A DNA stretch of 64,000 nt from positions 3,162,001-3,226,000 of the forward strand of contig JABWDB010000034.1 in assembly GCA_019614645.1 (NCBI GenBank), in the 5' to 3' direction. Numbering within the stretch: the first letter of the stretch is position 1; each line of letters opens with the position of its first letter. A program made the translations under genes and the position numbers. The DNA is from Stratiolaelaps scimitus. Its lineage: Eukaryota; Arthropoda; Arachnida; Mesostigmata; Laelapidae. Of the stretch, positions 35,081-46,873 are shown piece by piece. The notes under the pieces were generated by a model. That model did not search any database. It was not told the origin of the DNA and saw only the letters and a program-made list of their open reading frames with translations.

Positions 35081-35763
35081 GTGAGTTCCTTGAACATTGA
35101 ACGAAGGTAAACGAGAACATAGATGAGCATTTCGTAATTCCGAGCCGTGCACCATCGAAAGTGGCAACTTTACACGAATGATTCGCAGCGAGTATACGCG
35201 CTCTATGCAATTCCGGTTATACGCCACCCATATGGGTTATACATATAGTATAACGCTGTGACGCGTTCTCGCAACCACCGTACGTTATTTGATTTTAGCT
35301 ACTGTAGCAAGCCATGAGCACAGATGAGCACGCCAGCGGTCTTCGACGATCCAACTGGTGAAGTCGGCTCCCAGTTTCGGTGGCAAGAACAAGTACAAAC
35401 TCCCTTTTCATGGCAGCGATTCTAGCGCTCGTCGTGATGTTGCATGGAGGTGTAATTTGGCCATGGCATCGTCCTGAGCATTGGGGATGCATTCTGCCCC
35501 CATCCAGCCACCCTGGGCCACCCCCGGCACGGCACAAGGCAGAGCGACCGGTCGACCGGCCAGCCGTATATTGCCACAACTGGACCCGTGGCTTCACGGG
35601 AGTGGTTGATGCTCACCAACGCTTGTGTGTAACTCCGGCTCGTGCCGACTCGGCCGTGCTGAGAGGCGCGCATCTTATTTTAGCTGCTTCGTCTAACCTC
35701 CGTTCTTGCCTCGTGTTTTCCTCATCTTCCGAATCCTCCTGCTCTGCCTGGTGGCGGTCGCAG

Positions 35764-35918
35764 TTCCCGGACCGCCCGGAGACATCAAGGCGCTTCCGTA
35801 CCGCAAGCAGGCCATCCTCGTCAGCTGGAAGCTCCCCGAGGAGTGTAACGGAGTCATCACCACGTACACGCTCTACCAGCGGAGCGTGGGTAGCACCGAC
35901 AAGCCAAACGGAAGCCAC
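35764..35918 (+). CDS. Dscam: Dscam exon: FN3-4, first part
   Basis: Acceptor ggtggcggtcgcag at 35763, donor gtaagc at 35919, 155 nt, phase 1 to phase 0. It reads VPGPPGDIKALPYRKQAILV, SWKLPEECNGVITTYTLYQR. The preceding pyrimidine-rich intron end happens to be open in frame and hydrophobic, but it lacks an ATG (see rejected items). Confidence 0.92.
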
Positions 35919-37350
35919 GTAAGCCATCCACCTTCTCGGGGCACCACGCACCAGTGATACGAGTGCCAGTAGAAATAGCAGTAGTATCATAAGGGTAGTA
36001 GTCGTCGTAGCCGGTGTTGTTCTACACGCCACACGCGAGCGCCTGCAGACGACGCAGCGAGGGCCAACAACGACAGGAGGACACACCAAGACCCCTCCAC
36101 CACACACAAACGCACACATATATAGACACAGGCGTTCAGACGTAGTGAGGCAAAGGAACCCGTCTGCGGCTTTCCCCAGTAGCCTCGCTTACCACCGTTC
36201 TGGTGGCGACACGCTGAAACACGCATTCGCCGCCCATCGCCCATTTCGCCAATGTTCCTCTCGTGCCCTTCCGCCGAAGTCGTTCCAGTTCTCCCCTCTC
36301 GATCCCTTGCTCCGTTGGCCGCCGCCGCCGCCTTCTCTCTCTCGAGTGTCGCAGGTCGCCAGCCAGTCAACCCCTACATTGGGGTGTACCATTCTGTCAC
36401 GAGACCACCACCACCACCGCCGCTGCCACCGCCACCGCCTCCACATTCGCTGGTGTCGGACCACGACGATGACTGTTCGTAGTAGTGGCAATGATAGGAC
36501 ACCTTCACTGCCTTCACTCTCCAGGGATTTCACACCCTCGTTGGCTCGTCAGGCGAAGGTGAACGGGCCCTGGGGCAAGATGTGGTCGAGGGGTGCACGC
36601 GACCGAGGACCCCGAGACGACCCACAGATCATTTGGCGAGCCACGGATGTCTAACGAGGGTGACATGGCAAGGCAAGATGGGGGACGAAGCAAAGAAGTT
36701 GGAGCGGTAGCGTGGTGGCGGTAGATCGCGCGGAGATCCGTAGGCGCAGAAGATGCTGCTTGACTCACAAGGCTGTGTGAGAGACCTCGAAGAGGGACTG
36801 TCAGATAGGTCGGCCGGTTGACCACCACACGTCACCCTAACGTATCCCAACCGAAACACACTGGTTGGGTTTGCCTTCGGGGGGGGGGAGTGATCTACCT
36901 TTTCACTGCAGGCGCACAACAATGATGGACATCACTTGACAGTGATAGCCAGGGTAAAAGTGACAGCAACAGCGCGGACGACTGCCCCACCTATGAGCGA
37001 AGCTGGACGAGTTGGCTAAAGACAGTATCACTCACTCCTCTGCATGCGAACGCTGCAAACACCCTTGGACAAATAGGCTCCTGAATGCTTTGCGTTTGTT
37101 CTATCTGACATTGGGACTATACGTGGGGTCGGGACAGTAGCATGCGATTCGCGTAGACCGCAAAATTAATGGGTAAAAAAAAACCAATAACGGATAGTAT
37201 ACTATCAGTTTCCGTTTTAACGACAACGATGACTGCCACATCTAATATAATGCATCATTGGTTCATGTTCGCCGCTGTCAGTGCTTTTAAATAGAAATTC
37301 TTCGCTAGAATTCCCATCTTATGACCGACATTTCACCTTACAAATTTCAG
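35919..37350. other. Intron, 1.4 kb, GC-rich first half
   Basis: A (CCG)n/(CCA)n-rich stretch at about 36400-36450 and frames open on both strands, but no recognised domain. A run of nine or more G lies near 36880. Confidence 0.65.
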
Positions 37351-37504
37351 AATATGAGCAAACATCAGGTCGCCGCCTCTCAGCGCTACTTCGAGGCTAC
37401 TGGCCTTGAGCTCAACCGCCGTTATGAATTTTGGGTCAGTGCATCAACACGTATCGGCGAAGGCGAATCCACCCGAGTTATGTCTCAGTCCACAAGTGAT
37501 ACCA
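37351..37504 (+). CDS. Dscam: Dscam exon: FN3-4, second part
   Basis: Acceptor cttacaaatttcag at 37350, donor gtaagt at 37505, 154 nt, phase 0 to phase 1. It reads NMSKHQVAASQRYFEATGLE, LNRRYEFWVSASTRIGEGES. YEFWVxASTxIGEG is a highly conserved Dscam FN3-4 string. Confidence 0.94.
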
Positions 37505-37701
37505 GTAAGTAGTCTGAGAAAGCCGGCTAATTAGTATCAAGCATGTAGGCAAGTGGTATTGTTGAAAAGAAGGCGCTTTAAGTAGCCGAAATGTTACGGT
37601 TCAATGGAACTGAAGTAGTCGTGGGTTCGATTGGGCACCTGGCGCTTATACCCACAGACGGCAGCAGACAAACAGCTTGTCAGTCTCCCTGGCCTCGTCT
37701 C

Positions 37702-37760
<59 letters not shown>

Positions 37761-38144
37761 ATAGCCAGTGATTTCAGTCAATATTTGTCATTGCCTGTAA
37801 ATAAAAAATACAACGAGCAGAACTGTCTCATTACCACAATCAAACAAAGTCGCAAGCAATTTAAGCTATATGGCATAGCAGCTTGTTCGGGAGCAGCTTA
37901 ACTTGACTATGTATTGTATTTACATTTATTTCTGAGTATCCTCCCCTTCATCCGTTAATTATGTCTTAAACACTGTCAACGAAAGTGTGAGCTAAGGTCC
38001 CTATGAAGATTGACACTTCAATTTTTCGTGACACCGAATCGCATTGGCTGGCACACAATTACTGCAGCAGATTGTATGAGACAGCACCAGCAGTAGGCTG
38101 TGTTCGTTAATGCCTTTGTCATTATTCACTATTTCGCCTTATAG
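37505..38144. other. Intron, 640 bp
   Basis: Contains a degenerate tRNA-like stretch at about 37583-37652 (box A-like tagccgaaatg, box B-like gggttcgattg) and the longest (TA)n tract of the window at 37703-37757. Confidence 0.6.
37703..37757. repeat. (TA)n microsatellite, about 55 bp
   Basis: Longest uninterrupted TA tract in the window. Confidence 0.95.
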
Positions 38145-38417
38145 TTCCTGCCCGGATCGCGTCGTTCTCCGAGCGTATCTTCCTAGCCAAGGGCTCCTCG
38201 ATGACGCTAAATTGCCTCACCGTTGGCGTGACGCCAGGCTCGAATGTGTGGAACTTTCGCGGCGAGAAACTCGACAAAAACAAGAACAGATTCACGCTGC
38301 TCAACAATGGCTCCGTCGTGTTGAGCGAGGTCAGCGACGAGCACACGGGCAACTATACGTGTCGCGTGGAAAATCGACATGGTTCGGACGAGATCAACTA
38401 TCAGGTGCAAATTAAAG
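38145..38417 (+). CDS. Dscam: Dscam exon: Ig10
   Basis: Acceptor atttcgccttatag at 38144, donor gtaagg at 38418, 273 nt, phase 1 both ends. It reads IPARIASFSERIFLAKGSSM, TLNCLTVGVTPGSNVWNFRG, then GSVVLSEVSDEHTGNYTC and RVENRHGSDEINYQ. Dscam carries this single Ig between FN3-4 and FN3-5, and the PAxIASF start is conserved. Confidence 0.94.
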
Positions 38418-40461
38418 GTAAGGGATACATCAACCACACACAGCTCAGCGTGCGTGTTGAATGGTTCACGAGAACGACAAGACAAGGTCTCGCAACCGTA
38501 GACGACGAGTGCGCTCATCGGCGGGCCAATAATATATTTCGAAATGACGGTGCGCATTGATACTATGTAAATATAGTAAAGAAAAAAATAAGTAAAAATT
38601 ATGGGGTAAACTGTTCATCTTCCGTCACATAATAGTACATTGCTACCATTGCAAAATAGGCCATTTCCCACGCATGCGAGTACCTACCTAGTTCTGCTAG
38701 TCAATATTGGACATCGAAGACAGGGCTATAAGCTCGAGCAAAACTCAAAGCGTGACTTGTGGTGGCAATTGCATATGGACAAAACGAATGTGGACTGACA
38801 CCAGTGACTATTTGATAGATTCGTTTAGTATTGATAGGGGAATAATTGACTAATATGCATGCAATTAAAATTGTTTAACTGAAATATTTTTCTAACAGTT
38901 CTCGCTTGGACGATATTATCGCGAACAACCTAGCAGTATTTGGCACACCTCGTCTATTGGTGTTTGACAATTTGTTTGTTTTAATAATACCGACCTGCTG
39001 GCCGAAAACTAACAGCAGAAATCGAATGAAATTCGCTACGATGAAAGGGGCAGGATCGAACGTGCCATCGATGGTCATGCCCAGTAAAAACGGAAAAAAG
39101 GGTTTTTTTAAGATGGAAAACATTCGAGACACCGTCGGTAGAAATTTTGTTTCCAATAGGCCGCCAAAAAAGCGTGGTACGTGGCCTAAACCCCAAGAAG
39201 GATACGGAGATCTCCCATTTGCTGAGGACTCGGCTCGAATGCGTTGTGTAGAGATCGGACGGTTCGGGCAGCGCGACGATATTCATGAGACCTCTCTAGC
39301 GTATTGCGTATCTTTTATCTAACCTGCCGTCTCCGTAAGGTCAAGCAAAAGTCGATCAAGCTCTGGGACACATTCATGAGCACTAGGCACATTCACAAGC
39401 TCACATTCAGCTTGCGATGCGTAAAGCGCATGCTGGCCTGCACCACCTGCACCTGTTGGACAAAATTCACTCCCGACTCGATTTAATCACGCGTACTCAT
39501 ATGGGTCTAAGTTCAGCCGAAGGATTTTTTTGCTTTTGCAGACTGTTGGCACCTTATCCTCGTATTGGTCCCTGCACATTTGCACTTGGCTGCGGCCGCT
39601 GCGATCCCTGATATATATATATATATATATATATATACACGTATGCGCCGCATGTAGTGGTGCGAAGAGGCCGCTAGGGAGCCGCTCGTTGCATTTGGCC
39701 CGTTCAGAAACTCGTTCTGGTGGTGGCGCTAGTCGCCGCGGCAGCGGCGGCGGCCTCAGCTCCGGCACCTTCCCTTGGCGGGACGGGTGGCGTTACCCTC
39801 AAAAGCAGCCTTTGCGGCGGGTCCCGGCCCTTCGGTTTCCCTCTGCTACAGAGCCAGCTGTAAGATTTATAAGTGCACAACCTCATAAAACTTCTATATA
39901 AGAGAGCCGAACGGCCGCCTGCACCGCGGGCCTGTTCAGCCGTACTGAACGCGAGGTTCCACGAGGCCCATGCACTGCCATGCGCCTGCCCCCTGCCCCA
40001 CCGCCGCCGTCGCAGCACGCTGCTTGGTGCGGTACGCGCGGCGTCCCACCGAGTTAATGTTGCTTATCACGAACTGAAAGGGGGAGTGCGAACGCTAGCT
40101 AAGTACGTACACAAGTTACATCGGTTGAGATTCGCAAGAGCGAAGGCAGCGAGAGGGGCAACAGCAAGGGGAACTTCTCCTGGCCAGCGTCTTCTCGCTA
40201 GGGTAAAGTAGCGAGTGAGTGTGGTAAGGTCGGGTGGGGCGGGGGGGTGGGGGGTGGCGGAGGCGGGGGGACGAGGTTCGTGCCACAGTAAGGAATAGGA
40301 TGTAATTAAATTTAAATATTAATATATTAGCTCTTCGGCTTGCCCAGCCCTACTCCACGTCAAGTCGACGACGAGAGCAACCGAGTTGTACGATATATTG
40401 GACATACATACATATATTATGTTCAATCGCAGATTTATTTCTCGAAGCTTGGTGTTGGACA

Positions 40462-40499
<38 letters not shown>

Positions 40500-42057
40500 T
40501 TACAGGTTTGTCAATGTATTTATGAAGTTTAATGATGTTAGCGGTAATACAAGTTTGAATTAACGTTTGCAAATGATCAGATATTTTGTCAGGCTTATAA
40601 GTAATACCATACCTTGGAGAGAGAGATTTTGCGAAGTGTGACTTTGTTGTTGTGTATTCACAAAGTTTCATTATGTATAAATCGTCGAATCGATCGATAG
40701 ATAAAGGTTTGAGCAGCGTGATCAGAAAGTCACTCCGGAAAGCCGATGCCCGCCTTCACTCTCATGTTAACCCCCGGTATACCTACACATGAGCCTGATT
40801 ACATTCGACAAAGCCTGCGGATCCGGCGTGTAAGGTAACAGATTACCAAGGACACGATCAATTCGAGTCGTTCCTCTTTTTAGGCTCTTCTCGGCGATCT
40901 CTTCATTGTACACACACGCACACATACACATTGCACCCCCCCTCCCGTACGTATTCTATTTACCGTCTGGTATTTAATCCTGACACTCCATCGACAAGGC
41001 CGATGTACTGGGTAACTTTGTATCTAGCCGAGTGTGCGGGACGCCCTAGTTGCCGTCTATAGGCAGAAGCAGTCGATGGTGTCCTGCTAGCCTCCCGCTC
41101 TCTCGAACTCTTTCACTCGTGACTCTCCGTACGTAAGCCATAAAAAGAGGTGACTCATTCGCCGTCGTCTTACACTGACGCCTGACGCGCGCGGATTAGC
41201 TGTTGGCGCCGAGTTGGCGTACGCAGCGGCGGTGGCTTGCTCCTCGGCCGGTAAAGCGCTGATAAGCTCTTCTTTCTCCGAACTGCTCGATCCGCCCGAA
41301 GCTTGCCATGCGTTCCTGCTCTATGTAGCGTCCATGAAGGCGGCAGACGCAACCTGCGATGGTTAGCTATGCGAAGCCCCCCGCCGAGCGCCAAGACTCA
41401 TCCTGTAGTTTCTCGCCGTTGCTATCTCTACCTCTCTCTCTCTCTCTCGTTCGCATTCTCACTCACTCATCCTGGCCGGGCTTAGCTTCGTCTCTAGCTG
41501 TGCAGTACCTGGAAAGAGTGATTTAGGAAGTTGGCTAGCGACCGAGCAGGCGGCCCAACTGCGCCAGCCAAACTACGCAGCGAGGCCGACGGCGAGTCTT
41601 TCGGCGAGGTAGTCACTTCCAGCCAAACATATACACGACACTCACGTACAAACACTTCAGCCAGGCGCCCCAGCCAGCGCCCATCCGCAACCGTCACTAC
41701 CGCAAGCGATGCCTGCGCGCTGTGTGGAACCTGTCGAAACCCCTCCCTTGTTGGTACGACCGGCTGGAGCAGCGGGCAGGATGCTGAGGTGGCCCCTGCT
41801 AACGAAGTGCTGGATGCGAAAGTGAGTGCCGCGTGAGTCCACCGGCGACTTCCCTTTTCCATCCGTCATCCTCAGACGGAGACTCCGGAGGCCCTAAGTA
41901 TCCGAGGCACTCTTAGCAGGCGTAGGTAGCTCCGCAGTAGCGGTAATAGTAGTGCACAGTAGTTCATATGTCTGCCAGGCTACTGACTCGTCGTCGTCTT
42001 CTCATACTGCGACTCCCACTGATCTTTTCTTTACCTTTTTCGCTTCTTTCCTTCCAG
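38418..42057. other. Intron, 3.6 kb
   Basis: Holds a possible pseudogene fragment at 39077-39265, (TA)n at about 39611-39637 and 40469-40493, a G-run cluster at about 40228-40275, and a GC-rich block from about 41.0 kb onward with frames open on both strands. Confidence 0.6.
39077..39265 (+). pseudogene. Possible relic of a Maelstrom-like HMG-box coding sequence
   Basis: One open frame reads MPSKNGKKGFF, then MENIRDTVGRNF, later TWPKP and RCVEIG. The start resembles the short N-terminal HMG-like box of Maelstrom, a piRNA-pathway protein, with a possible later Cys-Glu-Ile-Gly motif, but with material missing between. There is no complete domain and no intron signals. This is pattern memory only and may well be chance. 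Confidence 0.2.
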
Positions 42058-42159
42058 GTCTACTTCCGGCTCCCTCCGCTGTTTCTGTGGTGTCAGCATC
42101 CAACTCTGAGCTGCGGATTAGATGGGATCTACCCCGCAAGTATATGAACGCCATGTTTA
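42058..42159 (+). CDS. Dscam: Dscam exon: FN3-5, first part
   Basis: Acceptor ttctttccttccag at 42057, donor gtgagt at 42160, 102 nt, phase 1 both ends. It reads GLLPAPSAVSVVSASNSELR, IRWDLPRKYMNAMF. Its frame joins KLILHYRRKFG in the exon at 44517. The sequence is less conserved than other FN3 halves, but splice sites and phase fit. Confidence 0.88.
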
Positions 42160-44516
42160 GTGAGTATCTCTACAGGCTGGCTCCTCCGTCCAGCGATCCC
42201 ACTTGAGCATGTGGGTGAGTGTGTGTGTGTGTATATGTACGTCTATGTGTTTCTCTGAGTGCAGATATACGTGTGCCGGTATAATGGTCTAGTCACAAGC
42301 TCTATTCCTATCCCGCGAGCACGATACATAGTGTATATAAATAGTAGCTAAGCTTCGTAGATGGTTCTTGACTTTCATCCTACTCGCTGCACACGTGTGT
42401 TAGCTTACAAACAGCGAGCTCCATAGCCAGACACATACGCACCCTGTCCCCTCCTCTTTTTCTCCCTTCTCGGGACGAACCACTGTGGAAGAGGCCAACC
42501 ACAGCCATGAGTACGTTTGACGCGTGCCTATTGGTTTACCACTCTCGGTATGCATGGTGGACCTTCCCCCAACAGGAAGCTCGCGGGCCCCTTGTTTCTG
42601 CGGTAGTCCATCGAGGCGTCTCGCTTCCGTGAGACGTTCCCGTCTCATCCCAAGCAAGTCAACACAGAGCGCTGCTGAGAAACTGTGAAACAGTCGTTTC
42701 TATGCCAGCCGAGTTCCACATTGGCTGCTGACGCCCGACGAACCCGCCTGACAGGGTACATCCGCGATCGGGAAATTGGTGAAGGGCAGATTATTATATC
42801 GACGTTAGCCGAGCACTGTGAGAGCCAGCGGTTCACTGACATGCCTCGTCGTGTTTAGGGCCTGGCTAAGGCAATCGCTGCTACTGCTGCCTGGCTGCCT
42901 GCCTGCCTGCCGCTCGGGATCTATAATACAAATGCTTCATTAGGCCCCTTTTCTTTTGAGTCATAGGACGAGCGTCCGTTCTTCTTGCTAGTCGTCCTTC
43001 ATAGGGCACGCGGATGTTCCGTTGCTCCCTCTCGCTCTCTCCCGGTCTCCTTCCATAGCTTCAACACTGATCAAACGAGTGGGGAACCATGCTTCGTACA
43101 GCTGTGGCTGGCAATGTTTCGCCCTTGCCTTAGCAGAGGCCTGAGTGCCTCCGTCCGTGATTCGTCTCCCACGGCCCATCAATCCGGACGTGCGTCTCTT
43201 GTCCATAGACCCTCTCGCGCTCAGCCCATGTTCCGTAATTCTCCCATGGGAAGAGAGGAGCTTGACGCGCAACCTCCAACTACTGTCTCTGCCTTGGCTG
43301 CTATTAACGATCTCGAGAGAGGGAGAGAGGGAGAGAGAGACAGAGACGACGACTTCGGACTATGAGGACGGCAAGGGGAAACCTGATCCTGTATTAATCT
43401 ACTTAGCTAGCCAGGCCTCTCAGGCCCATCAGGGCAAACCTCCCATCTAACCTCTTTCTCTCGCTCGCGGTCGGGTCGCGGGTACCAGCGGCAGTAGCGG
43501 CCGCACACACAGACACTCGAGAACGCTAAGCAGTGTTCTCGTCGGGTCGTTCGGGTCACTGACGGGCCACGACGGCGATAAGACAGAAGCCCATAGGTCG
43601 TGCAGGCCCCGCAAGGCCGCTCTTCAGGATCGCATACAATACGCGTGCTCACCCTCCCTCTTGGCCTTTCGCAACACGCGGACACAAGTTCCACATCCAG
43701 ACACAGGCAAAACGAGCGTCTCCGCAACACGTGCTTACGACGAGAACGCGAAGCTTAGCTGAGCTCAGCTGAACCAGGCGGGTCGGTCCGTCGGCTGCGG
43801 TGTCCGCGTTGCCGCTGGCCGGGCACCACTAGCAGACTTCTTCAGCGGCCTCGACCATCATAACGACACTACTATTGTGGCGAGCTAGTAATCCTAGTGC
43901 TCACGAAGAACCAATGCTTTTGCTTCATGTGACCAGCTTCACTCAGACGATGCTCGTCTATCAGATACAGTATCCATCGAGGAGCATACGAATGTTCATT
44001 CGGAAGACAAGCCTGTTCTTGGACGTTTTAGGGGGGACGACCCCGATGCGAACTGATATTGGGGTGTTTCCTCATATCAGAGAAAAAGTCTTGATAAATG
44101 ATAAGCCGCAAACCTTGCCTCATTGCTTCTCACTTACCGGACACACGATTAGAAATCACTTCGTACACAGAGCGTGCTATACTCGTTTACACTTACGTAA
44201 AACGCGATAAAAGTAGAACGAGAAAAAACGCCAACGATCGATGACCGACAGAACCTCGGATGTTTTATGCTTCCTGTTATCCATGTTGTGTGTATATATA
44301 TCTAGACATCAAATAAAGAGCAGCAAAGGCTACGGACTTAGAGGAAAAACGGTGCGTGCATACGCCACTGTAGTACAGCTGGACATCTGAATGTAATGTG
44401 TAAATGTCTTTGAATCCTGCACCGACGCACCACTATTGAAACATATATGAGGATTAGAGGAGATGCAGAAGACCAATATCTAATCTGGAGTAATTGTTAC
44501 CAAAATCGCATTGCAG
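42160..44516. other. Intron, 2.4 kb
   Basis: GC-rich to about 43.8 kb with open frames on both strands and a (GA)n stretch at about 43313-43340. No domain was recognised. Confidence 0.6.
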
Positions 44517-44702
44517 AGCTGATTCTTCACTACAGGCGAAAGTTTGGCGGGCAATGGGAAGAGGTGGAGGTCTCCCCGAAGCAGGACTGGTATCTTCTAG
44601 AGGGACTCCAGTGTGGCACCAAATATCAGGTCTACCTGGTCGGCACGAGACGATCGGGCGCCGTCGGTGAAGCCAGCGACATTATCACTGGCCAAACAGA
44701 AG
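44517..44702 (+). CDS. Dscam: Dscam exon: FN3-5, second part
   Basis: Acceptor aatcgcattgcag at 44516, donor gttcgt at 44703, 186 nt, phase 1 both ends. It reads KLILHYRRKFGGQWEEVEVS, then EGLQCGTKYQVYLVGTRRSG and VGEASDIITGQTE. L-H-Y, GLxCGxxYQVY and GEASDI match Dscam FN3-5. The intron after it (44703-45037) shows nothing recognisable. Confidence 0.93.
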
Positions 44703-45037
44703 GTTCGTACGAGAGCAGATCTAGTTTCTCCTTGAGCATTGCCGTGTTGTATGCAGTTTCAGCTTCGCAGGCTATCTGCCAAGCGAAAATTGCCGACTCC
44801 AGGAAAGAGATAGACTCTCAGCAGAGAATTGTGGTTTTAGCAGGTAGAGGGGGCGCTTTCTCATCCACGTCAACCCCCCGCCTGCACTGAACCGACCCAC
44901 TTCTATGGAGATTGGAATGTCTCCGGTGGTATCCGTGCGTTTGACTAAAATTTCCTTCTCTCAAATAAAAAAAAACAATAAAAACATACTCCCCTACAGA
45001 TTATCTATATCTAATATGATATAAACAAATATTTCAG

Positions 45038-45234
45038 GTGGAGTCCCAGCGGCGCCGCTTCAGGAAGACTTTGCAACGCCGAACAACAGTTCAATAACAT
45101 TGGACCTTGGTACATGGAGCGACGGCGGCTGTCCGATGCGCGCGTACGTCATCAACTATCGAAGACAACAGGCACCCAGTGAACGAGGGGAATGGATACA
45201 GGTGCCCCATAGCCATGCTCAAGACCGCGTTGTG
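45038..45234 (+). CDS. Dscam: Dscam exon: FN3-6, first part
   Basis: Acceptor acaaatatttcag at 45037, donor gtaggt at 45235, 197 nt, phase 1 to phase 0. It reads GGVPAAPLQEDFATPNNSSI, TLDLGTWSDGGCPMRAYVIN, YRRQQAPSERGEWIQV. W-x-DGGCPM is a near-invariant Dscam FN3-6 motif. The intron after it (45235-45736) shows nothing recognisable. Confidence 0.93.
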
Positions 45235-45736
45235 GTAGGTTCTGTTTTGTGTCAATGCGGGATTTCTATTGGGATACCGTTCGCTGATTTCCTCTCATCG
45301 CACTGTGATATGGTGTTAGCATTGACGTCTCTTTCGCTGCGAGTTCGTTTGTCTTTTATTCGCGTTCCAATGGGCACGTCCTTTTTTTATGGGGAGTTTC
45401 GGCAATGCGTAATGCACATCCGTGACAGAACAGCCTCTTGTCACCTCGGGTGAGACTCATAAACTCACTAAAACCCTTTTTCCCTCCCACACCCCTTGGT
45501 GGGTTTAGAGGTGTCGAGGTTAAGCGGGAACGAGAGAGCTGCTTATGTGTCGATTTAATATATTTTGTGTCTGATAAAGCAAGGGGTAAATGCGTTTCGT
45601 CCACCAGTTGATGTTACACCATATATCCTATTAGTGATTAATGATAGGATGATGCATGTATATGCTAGTTCCCCTATGCTTGTAAATCGACCATTTAGAC
45701 CCCTTTTTTGAGCTTTTCCTATTCGCCTTTTCCCAG

Positions 45737-46259
45737 ATAACCGGCCTTAGTCCAGCGACATGGTACGAGATTAAGGTGACTGCATCGAACGATGCCGGAA
45801 GCCAGGTACACATCTACGCTGTGGCTACCCGCACAATTGCAGGCGGCACAATCGCCCCTGCTCTAGCCAACAGCTTCGATGACGGCTACGCGACGAACTC
45901 CATTCTGGAAGAGGTGCAAATCGTTGTGCCAGTCATCGTCGCCGTGTTCGCACTTACCGTTATCCTAACGATCAGCGGGTACGTTTGCATTCGGCGTCGC
46001 CAGCTGATGTTTCTCCAGGATAGCCAGCAGAGTCCGTTGGGCAACGGCAGTGGACTCTATGAGCGGACGCGCGCTCCGTCGACGGGCGACACTCAGAAAA
46101 AGTTTATCGAATCATGCGATACACTGCTAAGCGGCGGCAGCCCCCGACATTTGAACAACTTTTCGTCAACGTATCAAGTTCCTGCCAAGCTCGCTACGCC
46201 CGTATCGATGCAGTCGCAGCATTGCACATTGGTCCGTAACCCGGAGGCACGGTTACAAT
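45737..46259 (+). CDS. Dscam: Dscam exon: FN3-6 end, transmembrane helix, proximal tail
   Basis: Acceptor cgccttttcccag at 45736, donor gtgagt at 46260, 523 nt, phase 0 to phase 1. It reads ITGLSPATWYEIKVTASNDA, then TIAGGTIAP, a short stalk, and a membrane helix at about 45920-45980 (IVVPVIVAVFALTVILTISG), followed by the basic stop-transfer IRRRQ. The cytoplasmic part contains GLYERTRAPSTG and a serine-rich stretch ending NPEARLQ. Only one transmembrane exon was found, whereas fly Dscam1 chooses between two. Confidence 0.92.
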
Positions 46260-46298
46260 GTGAGTACAGACACAACAAGCACGAGCTCACGCACACTG

Positions 46299-46324
46299 GT
46301 ATATATATATATATATATATATAT
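46299..46324. repeat. (TA)n microsatellite
   Basis: Lies within the 243-bp intron between the membrane exon and the first tail exon. Confidence 0.93.
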
Positions 46325-46502
46325 AGCTCCATCTTGTTTTGCTTTGAAGTGGCACTTGCCAAGCTCGATCCGAAGCAAGCGCTGGGTAACAACACAGTCG
46401 GGGTGAAAAAAAAAACAAGAATCATACACACTTATACAATAAATGTTCCGTAACGAGTCCAACTTGCACATGTCCGTTTATCCAATCCACGCCCTATCGT
46501 AG

Positions 46503-46873
46503 ACTATGAGGATGACATTGTCACGCCGTACGCGACGTTCCGAGTCGCCGGGAGTCAGGACTCAGACGTGTGCGCACGACGCGAGAGCGCCATCGCTGCT
46601 ACGCTCGGCCACGGCGGCCAGGGTCACCAGACGCTCCAGATGCACGCCATGCATCCGGGAGCCGTCCACAACCATCACACGTTAGGCCATCAAGGACATC
46701 GGGTGGGGATCGGCGGCGGCGGCGCCGGCGGAACCGGCGGCCCCCAGGGCCAGGTCAATAGCACCAGCAACGGAGTGGGACCACCTCCGGGGCCCGAGCG
46801 GGAGCGACTCGACTCTGCGCAGTACGAGCTCCTCGTAACTCACGTAATTAGACATATTATTGCAATCGCATAG
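46503..46873 (+). CDS. Dscam: Dscam exon: cytoplasmic tail with PYATF motif
   Basis: Acceptor cgccctatcgtag at 46502. The split codon gives YYEDDIVTPYATFRVAGSQD; a PYATF motif at this place is known from Dscam tails. A His-rich and then Gly-rich segment follows, ending LDSAQYELL. Two phase-0 donors are seen, gtaact at 46835 and gtaatt at 46844. A weaker phase-2 gtacga is at 46822. Without splicing the frame runs on to a stop at 46871-46873. The coordinates given are the full open frame; the usual end is probably 46834 or 46843. Confidence 0.82.

Noticed and set aside
35706..35763. Hydrophobic frame directly ahead of the FN3-4 exon that looks like a signal peptide (LPRVFLIFRILLLCLVAVA)
   Set aside because: It has no ATG (it begins with TTG), and the hydrophobicity comes from translating the pyrimidine-rich tract of the splice acceptor. 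The canonical acceptor at 35763 fits Dscam phase.
37703..37757. Tandem repeats considered as a CRISPR-like array
   Set aside because: Simple TA dinucleotides without spacers in a eukaryotic intron.
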